Assembly: GCA_002438075.1 (NCBI GenBank)
Contig: DJSQ01000005.1
Coordinates: 1 to 11,194 of the forward strand
From: Clostridiales bacterium UBA6330
Lineage (GTDB): Bacteria; Bacillota; Clostridia; Oscillospirales; CAG-272
Reading direction: 5' to 3'
Length of the DNA stretch: 11,194 nucleotides
Shown here: positions 5,746-11,194 of the stretch, piece after piece
How the letters are laid out: each line of letters begins with the position of its first letter
How positions within the stretch are numbered: position 1 is the first letter of the stretch
Translations under genes and position numbers: made by a program
The notes under the pieces: generated by a model
What the model was told of the DNA's origin: nothing
Databases searched by the model: none
What the model saw: only the letters and a program-made list of their open reading frames with translations

Positions 5746-6507
5746 TTAGAAATCCTGTTCCACCAATGTGAGGATCAGCACGCCGTCGCTCGTCAGCGCC
5801 ACGGTGTTTTCGTAGTGCGCCGAAAGCGCACCGTCCGCGGTTTTGACCGTCCAGCCGTCCGGCATTTCCCGAACCTCAAAGGTCCCGACGTTTACCATCG
5901 GCTCAATCGCAATCGTCATGCCCGCGCAGAGCCGAATGCCTCTGCCCGCCGTTCCGTAGTTCGGAACATCCGGTGCCTCGTGCATATCGGTCCCGATGCC
6001 GTGCCCGACATAGCGTCTGACAGTGCTGAAGCCGTTCTCCACGACCAGCGCGTCAATCGCATGACCAACGTCGCCCAGCCGATTCCCGACCTTCACCTGT
6101 CCGACCCCCGCGAAGAAGCTGTCCCGCGTGACCTTCATCAGCTTTTCCGCCTCGGCGCTGACCGTTCCGACCGGAACCGTTCTCGCCGAATCGCCGACGT
6201 AGCCGTGATAGGTTGCGCCCGTGTCAATCTTGACGATGTCACCCTCCTTGAGAATCCGCTTTTTGGAGGGGATTCCGTGGATAATCTCGTCGTTGATGCT
6301 GATGCAGGCGCTTGCGGGGAAGCCGCCGTACCCGAGGAAGGTCGGCTCTGCGCCGCACTTCCGGATATAGCGTTCAATCGCTTGGTTAATCTCATAGGTG
6401 CTGATGCCGGGGCGGACCATATCACGGGCAACCAGCAATGCCTCGCCCGTAATACGTCCCGCGTCCTTCATCGCGGAAATTTCCTGCGAATTCTTCAGGT
6501 GGATCAT
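5746..6507 (-). CDS. map: Methionine aminopeptidase, type I
   Basis: This enzyme removes the initiator methionine from nascent proteins whose second residue is small. The 253-residue sequence has the five metal ligands of the pita-bread fold: Asp95 (KIDTGATYHGY), Asp106 (VGDSARTV), His169 (GHGIG), Glu202 (TIAIEPMVNVG) and Glu233 (SAHYENTVAL). The catalytic His77 lies in INDEIIHGIP. It is short and lacks an N-terminal zinc finger or SH3-linker extension, as in type Ia. The ATG at 6507 overlaps the adk stop codon as ATGA and has GAGG 7 bases upstream inside adk, so the two are probably translated together. The frame is open upstream to 6708, but that part is the adk shadow. Confidence 0.98.
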   Translation of the reverse strand: MIHLKNSQEISAMKDAGRITGEALLVARDMVRPGISTYEINQAIERYIRKCGAEPTFLGYGGFPASACISINDEIIHGIPSKKRILKEGDIVKIDTGATYHGYVGDSARTVPVGTVSAEAEKLMKVTRDSFFAGVGQVKVGNRLGDVGHAIDALVVENGFSTVRRYVGHGIGTDMHEAPDVPNYGTAGRGIRLCAGMTIAIEPMVNVGTFEVREMPDGWTVKTADGALSAHYENTVALTSDGVLILTLVEQDF

Positions 6508-7148
6508 TTGCTTGCCTCGAACGGACGCAGTGCCTCGAATACGAGCGCCGTGGTGTCCGCTACCTCTTCCTGTCCGTGCACGGTTACGAGGTTGCCCTTT
6601 GCGGAATAGTATTCCTTGAGCGGCTCGGTCTGCGCATGGAAGGTTGCAAGTCTGTTCTTTACGGTTTCTGCGGAGTCGTCGGCTCTGACGTACAGCGCCT
6701 CTCCGCACTTGTCACAAACCCCCTCGGTCTTGGGAGGATTATGCTTTACATGATAGGATGCGCCGCAGGAGCAGACGCGCCGTCCGCTCATGCGCTCGAC
6801 AATCTTTTCGTCCTCGACCTCAATGTTCAGAACCACGTCAATCCGAACGCCCATCTCGTCCAGTGCCTTCGCCTGCGGGATAGAGCGCGGGAAGCCGTCC
6901 AGAATGAAGCCGTTTTTGCACGCGTCGGTGGCAAGGTATTCCTTGATGATGCCGATGACGACCTCATCGGGAACCAGCTTGCCCGCCTCCACGTAGGATT
7001 TCGCCGCCTTGCCCAATTCGGTCTCGTTTTTCATCGCACTGCGGAGGATGTCTCCGGTTGCGATTGCGGGAATGTGATATTTTTCGGAGATCTTCGCGGA
7101 TTGGGTACCTTTGCCCGCACCGGGTGCTCCCAGTAAGATCATATTCAT
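6504..7148 (-). CDS. adk: Adenylate kinase with zinc-binding lid
   Basis: It interconverts ATP plus AMP and two ADP in the cytoplasm. The 214-residue protein is of the long-lid type. The P-loop is GAPGAGKGT (7-15), the AMP-binding segment has TGDILR (31-36), and DGFPR (84-88) and RADD in the lid are conserved. The lid has four cysteines: Cys126 and Cys128, then Cys145 and Cys148. The first pair is spaced C-x-C instead of the usual C-x2-C, an apparent one-residue deletion that might change zinc binding. The start at 7148 has AAAGGA 11 bases upstream; a second Met two codons in (7142) is also possible. It begins 25 bases after secY and overlaps map by 4 bases. Confidence 0.98.
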   Translation of the reverse strand: MNMILLGAPGAGKGTQSAKISEKYHIPAIATGDILRSAMKNETELGKAAKSYVEAGKLVPDEVVIGIIKEYLATDACKNGFILDGFPRSIPQAKALDEMGVRIDVVLNIEVEDEKIVERMSGRRVCSCGASYHVKHNPPKTEGVCDKCGEALYVRADDSAETVKNRLATFHAQTEPLKEYYSAKGNLVTVHGQEEVADTTALVFEALRPFEASK

Positions 7149-7173
7149 AAAACGATGAATCCTTTCTCGCGTA

Positions 7174-8526
7174 TCAGTCAAGGAAGCCCTTGTAATTCCG
7201 CAGCTTCATCTGCGCCTCAACCGAGCGGACCGTCTCCAGCGCAACACCGACCACAATCAGCAGCGAGGAGCCGCCGAAGGTCAGAAGCGTGGAAACCGCC
7301 GTATTGGTCACGAACACACCGACAATCATCGGCACGCACGCAATCACGGAGAGGAACACGGCACCGATCGCGGTAATGCGATTGAGGTGTCTCTTGATAT
7401 AGTTTGCGGTCTCGGCACCGGGACGGTAGCCCTTAATCGACCCGCCGTTGTTCTGAATGTTGTTCGCCACTTCAACGGGGTTGAACGAAATCATAATGTA
7501 GAAGTAGGAGAACAGGAACAGGAACACCAGATACAGGAGGATATACACGGGCGTGTTGGTTCCGAGATAGTTGGTTACGAACTTGCGGAAGCCGTTGCTT
7601 TCGCCAAAGAAGTTCGCAATGGTCGGCAGAATGGAAACAATGGAGCTTGCGAAGATGATCGGCATCACGCCCGCCATGTTCATCTTGAGGGGCAGGTTGC
7701 TGGTCTGACCGCCGTACATTTTGCGTCCGACGACCTTCTTCGCGTACTGGATGCGGATACGCTCCTCGGAGTTGGTGAACCAGACGATCAGTCCCACCAC
7801 CGCGACCGCAACCGCGACGAAGAGAATGATCCACAGGATCCCCAGCGCCAGTCTCCAACCGGAGAGGAACTGTCCGTTTGCATCCTTCAGGAGTGCAATC
7901 AGTGCGGAGACCATCGTGCTCCCGCGCGAAATGATGTTCGCAAACAGGATGATGGAGATACCGTTGCCGATGCCCTTCTCATTGATGCGCTCCGCCATCC
8001 ACATAATGATCGCGGCGCCCGCACAGAAGCAGGCAATCATCACGACATATGCGAAATAGTAGAGTGCGCCGTCGCTCTTGCTGACGGCAAGGCAGCCGTA
8101 GGAATTCAGCATGGTCACATAGCCGAACGCCGTGATGACCGCGAGAATCGCAGTCACAACGCGGGTGTAGGCATTGATCTTCTTCTTTCCTTCCTCGCCC
8201 TCCTTGGAGAGGTTCTCCAGATACGGAATGGCGATGGTCAACAGCTGCATCACGATGGATGCGGTGATATACGGCGAAACCGACAGAGCAAACAGGGTTG
8301 CCTGCTCAAAGGCACCGCCCGAGAACATATTCACGAGCTGGAAGATACCGGCGGACATCGCGTTCTGGTAGGTTTTCACGAACAGAAGCTGGTCGGTATC
8401 CACGAAAGGAACATAGAGGTTTGCGCCGATGCGGTAAATCAGCACGATGAACAGGGTAAAGAGGAGTTTTTTACGGATATCAGCGATCTTCCAAGCATTT
8501 CTGAAGGTCTGGATCATCTGATTCAT
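7174..8526 (-). CDS. secY: Protein translocase channel subunit SecY
   Basis: SecY is the pore of the general secretion channel in the cytoplasmic membrane, working with SecE, SecG and the SecA motor. The 450 residues contain about ten hydrophobic helices. Family marks are GGAFEQATLFALSVSPYITA (plug and second helix), the cytoplasmic KEGEEGKKK loop, MWMAERINEKGIGNGIS, the loop with RIRIQYAKKVVGR (SecA contact), GYRPG before helix 9, and the C-terminal RNYKGFL. AGGAGG lies 7 bases before the ATG, inside the end of rplO, whose stop is only 2 bases from this start, so translation is probably coupled. The conserved place after rplO confirms that this is the main SecY, not an accessory SecY2. Confidence 0.98.
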   Translation of the reverse strand: MNQMIQTFRNAWKIADIRKKLLFTLFIVLIYRIGANLYVPFVDTDQLLFVKTYQNAMSAGIFQLVNMFSGGAFEQATLFALSVSPYITASIVMQLLTIAIPYLENLSKEGEEGKKKINAYTRVVTAILAVITAFGYVTMLNSYGCLAVSKSDGALYYFAYVVMIACFCAGAAIIMWMAERINEKGIGNGISIILFANIISRGSTMVSALIALLKDANGQFLSGWRLALGILWIILFVAVAVAVVGLIVWFTNSEERIRIQYAKKVVGRKMYGGQTSNLPLKMNMAGVMPIIFASSIVSILPTIANFFGESNGFRKFVTNYLGTNTPVYILLYLVFLFLFSYFYIMISFNPVEVANNIQNNGGSIKGYRPGAETANYIKRHLNRITAIGAVFLSVIACVPMIVGVFVTNTAVSTLLTFGGSSLLIVVGVALETVRSVEAQMKLRNYKGFLD

Positions 8527-8528
8527 AA

Positions 8529-8969
8529 TTATACCTCCTCTGCCTTACCGCCCGCCGCCTCGATCTTCTCCTTGGCAGCCGCCGAAAAGACCGCCGCTTT
8601 CACTGTCAGCTTCTTGGTAAGCTCGCCGTTGCCGAGCACCTTCAGACCGTCCAAAGGCTTGCGAACGATTTTCGCCGCCATCAGAACGTCGAGATCGACC
8701 TCGGTCCCGTCCACGAACTTCTCAAGGTCCGCAACGTTCACAATCGCATAATTCTTTGCGAAGTGATTCTTGAAGCCTCTCTTGGGATGCTGTCTGTAGA
8801 TCGGGAACTGACCGCCCTCGAAACCGGGTCTGACACCGCCGCCGGAGCGTGCGTTCTGACCCTTGTGTCCCTTACCTGCCGTCTTTCCGTTTCCGGAGCC
8901 GGTTCCTCTGCCCTTGCGCCATGCGGCACGGGCGGAACCCTCTGCGGGAGTGAGTTCATGAAGTTTCAT
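8529..8969 (-). CDS. rplO: Large-subunit ribosomal protein L15
   Basis: L15 is a late-assembly 50S protein that threads a long basic arm through 23S rRNA. The 146-residue protein starts MKLHELTPAEGS and has the Gly/Arg/Lys-rich arm (about 18-62) with GRGTGSGNGKTAGKGHKGQ and the FEGGQFPIYRQHPKRGF motif. It then has a compact C-terminal domain with DGLKVLGNGEL. GGAGGG is 8 bases before the ATG, and the gap from rpmD is 15 bases. Confidence 0.98.
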   Translation of the reverse strand: MKLHELTPAEGSARAAWRKGRGTGSGNGKTAGKGHKGQNARSGGGVRPGFEGGQFPIYRQHPKRGFKNHFAKNYAIVNVADLEKFVDGTEVDLDVLMAAKIVRKPLDGLKVLGNGELTKKLTVKAAVFSAAAKEKIEAAGGKAEEV

Positions 8970-8984
8970 CTGCGTTTCCCTCCT

Positions 8985-9167
8985 TTAAGCATTTTCAACG
9001 GCTTCCACCGTCACGAGATGCGCAAGGATCTTCACCTTACCGGCAAGCACCGCGTCGTCCTTGTGAACGATGCAGTCGCCGATTTTGGCAAGTCCCAGAG
9101 ATTTCGCAGTCGCCTTCTGATTCGGCTTCGCACCGATCAGGCTCTTTGTCAGTGTCACTTTTTTCAT
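8985..9167 (-). CDS. rpmD: Large-subunit ribosomal protein L30
   Basis: A 60-residue protein, the usual bacterial size, with the start MKKVTLTKSLIGAKPNQKAT, the conserved LGLAKIGDCIVHKD in the middle and a hydrophobic LAHLVTVEAV end. It binds 5S/23S rRNA on the 50S subunit. The start at 9167 is set by AGGAGG 8 bases upstream and by family length; the frame is open for another 20 codons into rpsE. Not all bacteria have L30, so its presence is mildly informative. Confidence 0.97.
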   Translation of the reverse strand: MKKVTLTKSLIGAKPNQKATAKSLGLAKIGDCIVHKDDAVLAGKVKILAHLVTVEAVENA

Positions 9168-9183
9168 GCTCTGCACCTCCTGC

Positions 9184-9687
9184 TCAACCCTTGACCTGCT
9201 CGGTGGGGATGTCACGAATCTTCGCAACCTCCTCAGCCGTGCGAAGCTCCTTCAGACCCTCCATCGTCGCCTTGACAACGTTGGTCGGATTGTTGGAGCG
9301 CAGGCACTTTGCGCGGATATTCTTGATGCCGGCAGCCTCGAGGACCATACGGACCTTGCCGCCTGCGATGATACCGGTACCGGGAGCGGCAGGCTTCAGG
9401 AGAACCTTGCCCGCGCCGAACACGCCCGTTACCTGATGCGGAATGGTGGTGCCCTTCAGCGCAACCGTTACCATATTCTTCTTTGCGTCCTCGATTCCCT
9501 TGCGGATTGCTTCCGGAACCTCAGCCGCCTTTCCAAGCCCCACTCCGACGTGACCTGCGCCGTCACCGACGACCATCAGCGCCGCAAAGCGGGCAATACG
9601 ACCGCCCTTGACCGTTTTGGATACACGGTTGAGCGCGATGAGCGATTCCTTGAGATCATGCTCAGCGGGATTAAATTTGTCAGCCAT
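9184..9687 (-). CDS. rpsE: Small-subunit ribosomal protein S5
   Basis: S5 helps form the mRNA entry channel and affects decoding accuracy. The 167 residues show the N-terminal double-stranded-RNA-binding domain (about 12-75), with LNRVSKTVKGGRIARFAALMVV and the loop around GDGAGHVGVGLGKA. The C-terminal domain has GTGIIAGGKVRMVLEAAGIKN and NNPTNVVKATMEGL. The ATG is 6 bases behind GGAGG. A 60-base gap from rplR, longer than its neighbours' gaps, holds a weak hairpin. Confidence 0.98.
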   Translation of the reverse strand: MADKFNPAEHDLKESLIALNRVSKTVKGGRIARFAALMVVGDGAGHVGVGLGKAAEVPEAIRKGIEDAKKNMVTVALKGTTIPHQVTGVFGAGKVLLKPAAPGTGIIAGGKVRMVLEAAGIKNIRAKCLRSNNPTNVVKATMEGLKELRTAEEVAKIRDIPTEQVKG

Positions 9688-9704
9688 TTTCTTCCTCCAA
9701 AATA

Positions 9705-9728
9705 TTCAATAAACGTGAGTTTGTTGAA
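9705..9728 (-). ncRNA. Weak hairpin in the rplR-rpsE gap
   Basis: TTCAA and AAAC pair with GTTT and TTGAA, with one mismatch between the two blocks and a 4-base loop. It is AT-rich and of low predicted stability, ending 17 bases before the rpsE start and just ahead of its ribosome binding site. It may be chance. Confidence 0.25.
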
Positions 9729-9747
9729 CAGTGTATAAACCGGAAAA

Positions 9748-10107
9748 TCAGAACTTCAAGCCGCCCTCGCGCGCGCCCTCAGCCAGCTCCGATACACGTC
9801 CGTGATACAGGTAACCGCCGCGGTCGAACACGACCTCGGTGATTCCCGCCGCTACTGCCTTCTCTGCGAGTCGCTTGCCGATCTCGCGAGCCGCTTCCTT
9901 GTTACCGCCGTTGCCCTCAAAGCCCTGACCGAAAGTGGAAGCGCTGACCAGCGTCACGCCCTTCACATCGTCGATGATCTGTGCGCTGATGTTCGCGTTC
10001 GAGCGATACACAGCCAGACGCGGACGCTCCGCAGTACCGGAAATCTTGGCTCTGACTCTCTTGTGTCTCTTCAGGCGAGCCTTGTTTGCATCTTTTCTTG
10101 ATACCAT
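9748..10107 (-). CDS. rplR: Large-subunit ribosomal protein L18
   Basis: L18 binds 5S rRNA and helps attach it to the 50S subunit. The 119-residue sequence has the basic N-terminus (SRKDANKARLKRHKRVRAKI), then RPRLAVYRSNANISAQIIDD. It ends with the signature VVFDRGGYLYHGRV followed by ELAEGAREGGLKF. AAGGAG lies 9 bases upstream of the ATG, within the short 19-base gap after rplF. Confidence 0.98.
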   Translation of the reverse strand: MVSRKDANKARLKRHKRVRAKISGTAERPRLAVYRSNANISAQIIDDVKGVTLVSASTFGQGFEGNGGNKEAAREIGKRLAEKAVAAGITEVVFDRGGYLYHGRVSELAEGAREGGLKF

Positions 10108-10126
10108 GTCACTTCACTCCTTTCAA

Positions 10127-10696
10127 TTATTTGCCCTTGCTGGTCTTACCTGCCTTGCGGCGGATATGCTCATCGGCATACTTCACGCCCTTGCCGTGGT
10201 ACGGCTCCGGCGGTCTCTTCCCGCGGATAACGGCAGCTGTCTGACCGACAAGCTGTTTGTCAACGCCCTTGACAATGATGGTGTTTGCATCCGGCACGTC
10301 GAACGTGATGCCGTTCTCCTCGGTCAGGCAGAATTTGGACTGCGGCTGACCGTTGGGCATCAGCGAGTGACCCAGATACAGCTGAATGGTTTTGCCCTGC
10401 TTGACGACCTTGTAGCCGACGCCGACGATCTCCAGCTTCTTCGAGTAGCCCTCGGTGACACCGACGACCATGTTGTGAAGCAGAGCTCTCGTCAGACCGT
10501 GCAGACTGCGGTCCTCTTTTTCGTCCGTGGGACGTGTAACATAGGCATGGTTGCCCTCGACCGTGATGGTCATGCGGGGGTGGAGCTGTTCCGTCAGGGT
10601 TCCGAGCTTTCCCTTGACCGTAACGAGGTTGCCGTCTGCGACGGTAACGGTCACGCCTTCGGGAATGACTACGGGCATTCTTCCGATTCTTGACAT
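10127..10696 (-). CDS. rplF: Large-subunit ribosomal protein L6
   Basis: L6 binds 23S rRNA near the sarcin-ricin loop, where elongation factors dock. The sequence shows the start MSRIGRMPVVIPEGV, the first repeat domain to about residue 80, and the second with GVGYKV, KGVDKQLVGQTAA and EPYHGKGVKYADEHIRRKAGKT. At 189 residues it is slightly longer than the common 177-180. The difference is explained by about eight extra residues in a loop at roughly 112-119 (MPNGQPQS) where relatives such as B. subtilis have a short turn. GGGGAGG is 8 bases before the ATG. Confidence 0.98.
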   Translation of the reverse strand: MSRIGRMPVVIPEGVTVTVADGNLVTVKGKLGTLTEQLHPRMTITVEGNHAYVTRPTDEKEDRSLHGLTRALLHNMVVGVTEGYSKKLEIVGVGYKVVKQGKTIQLYLGHSLMPNGQPQSKFCLTEENGITFDVPDANTIIVKGVDKQLVGQTAAVIRGKRPPEPYHGKGVKYADEHIRRKAGKTSKGK

Positions 10697-10718
10697 TTCG
10701 ATTACCTCCCCTTTCCGA

Positions 10719-11117
10719 TTACCACACGAACGCGAGGACTTCGCCGCCGACGTTCAGCGCGCGCGCCTTCTTGCCCGTCATGATTCCCTTGGATGTGGAC
10801 ACGATTGCGATACCGAGACCGTTCATCACGCTGGGCATATCCTCGCAGCTTGCGTAGATACGCAGACCGGGCTTGGATACGCGGCGGATTCCGCGGATGA
10901 CCTTCTGCTTGCCCGGCAGATACTTCAGCGTGATGCGAATCACGCCCTGCTTGCCGTCGTCGATGACGTTGTAGGACTTCACATAGCCCTCCGCAACCAG
11001 AATTTCGGCAATCGCCTTCTTCATGTTGGATGCCGGAATGTCAACCGTCTGGTGCTTCGCGTTGTTCGCGTTGCGGATTCTGGTGAGCATATCGGCAATT
11101 ACATCTGACATTTGCAT
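10719..11117 (-). CDS. rpsH: Small-subunit ribosomal protein S8
   Basis: S8 binds helix 21 of 16S rRNA and is central to 30S platform assembly; in E. coli it also represses the spc operon. The 132 residues begin MQMSDVIADMLTRIRNANNA and end with the conserved STSKGIMTGKKARALNVGGEVLAFVW. The start at 11117 has AAGGAGG 8 bases upstream and gives the family N-terminus; the Met at 11111 would be 14 bases away. The gene before it, expected to be rpsN, lies outside the window, and its end is not recognisable in the last bases. Confidence 0.98.
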   Translation of the reverse strand: MQMSDVIADMLTRIRNANNAKHQTVDIPASNMKKAIAEILVAEGYVKSYNVIDDGKQGVIRITLKYLPGKQKVIRGIRRVSKPGLRIYASCEDMPSVMNGLGIAIVSTSKGIMTGKKARALNVGGEVLAFVW

Positions 11118-11155
11118 TTCAATTTCCTCCTTATGCAAGTACAATTCATCTTGCT

Positions 11156-11174
11156 GCCGGACCTTTTGTCCGGC
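11156..11174 (-). ncRNA. Hairpin upstream of rpsH
   Basis: GCCGGAC at 11156-11162 and GTCCGGC at 11168-11174 form a perfect 7-pair GC-rich stem with a 5-base loop. On the minus strand it ends 38 bases before the rpsH start. The region between the window edge and rpsH shows no recognisable end of rpsN, so this is probably intergenic leader. There is no following T-run. It could be an S8-type regulatory structure, but I do not see the conserved S8 target pattern. Confidence 0.45.
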
Positions 11175-11194
11175 GGCATATCGGCGGTTAAATC

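Noticed and set aside
6508..6708. Upstream extension of map to 6708
   Set aside because: This part overlaps adk in another frame and has no map-like sequence; the overlapping ATGA start fits family length.
7387..8751. Plus-strand open frame of 454 codons over secY and rplO
   Set aside because: It is antisense to two conserved genes. Its charged composition mirrors the hydrophobic codons of SecY.
11175..11194. TAA at 11190-11188 as the rpsN stop
   Set aside because: The codon before it is ATT, whereas S14 usually ends in Ser-Trp. With so few bases it cannot be assigned.

Overview
The window is the 3' two-thirds of a bacterial ribosomal-protein supercluster (end of the spc operon plus the alpha operon). 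It is read entirely from the minus strand and ends against one convergent plus-strand gene. In transcription order, from the right edge leftwards, it holds rpsH, rplF, rplR, rpsE, rpmD, rplO, secY, adk, map, infA, rpmJ, rpsM, rpsK, rpsD, rpoA and rplQ. This order, with adk-map-infA-rpmJ between secY and rpsM, strong AAGGAGG-type ribosome binding sites, a zinc-type adenylate kinase and a 325-residue RNA polymerase alpha subunit, points to a Bacillota (Firmicutes). The fairly GC-rich sequence suggests a gut-type Clostridia (Oscillospiraceae-like) member; that placement is inference. The KOW-domain gene found between map and infA in some Firmicutes is absent.

Layout. Bases 1-353 carry no gene I can support. 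They hold two long inverted repeats (101-181 and 201-248) and then a near-perfect sigma-A promoter (276-304) driving a 513-residue predicted lipoprotein (354-1895, plus strand). A bidirectional terminator (1903-1937) and a second hairpin (1964-1993) separate it from rplQ. From 2005 to 11117 the sixteen minus-strand genes are packed with gaps of -4 to about 95 bases. The larger gaps hold predicted RNA hairpins (rpsD/rpoA, infA/rpmJ, rplR/rpsE and upstream of rpsH).

How the genes work together. Eleven genes encode ribosomal proteins. infA supplies IF-1, rpoA the polymerase alpha subunit, secY the membrane protein channel, adk the nucleotide kinase that keeps AMP/ADP/ATP balanced, and map the enzyme that removes the initiator methionine. 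The cluster therefore couples ribosome assembly, initiation, transcription, secretion and N-terminal maturation.

Most of this is ordinary core genome and I do not see a new multi-gene system. The points worth a second look are: an infA gene whose only sensible start codon is CTG behind an ideal Shine-Dalgarno; an L17 protein with a histone-H1-like Lys/Ala/Pro repeat tail that doubles its length; the paired near-perfect inverted repeats upstream of the lipoprotein; stable hairpins inside the operon; and a one-residue deletion in the zinc knuckle of adenylate kinase.
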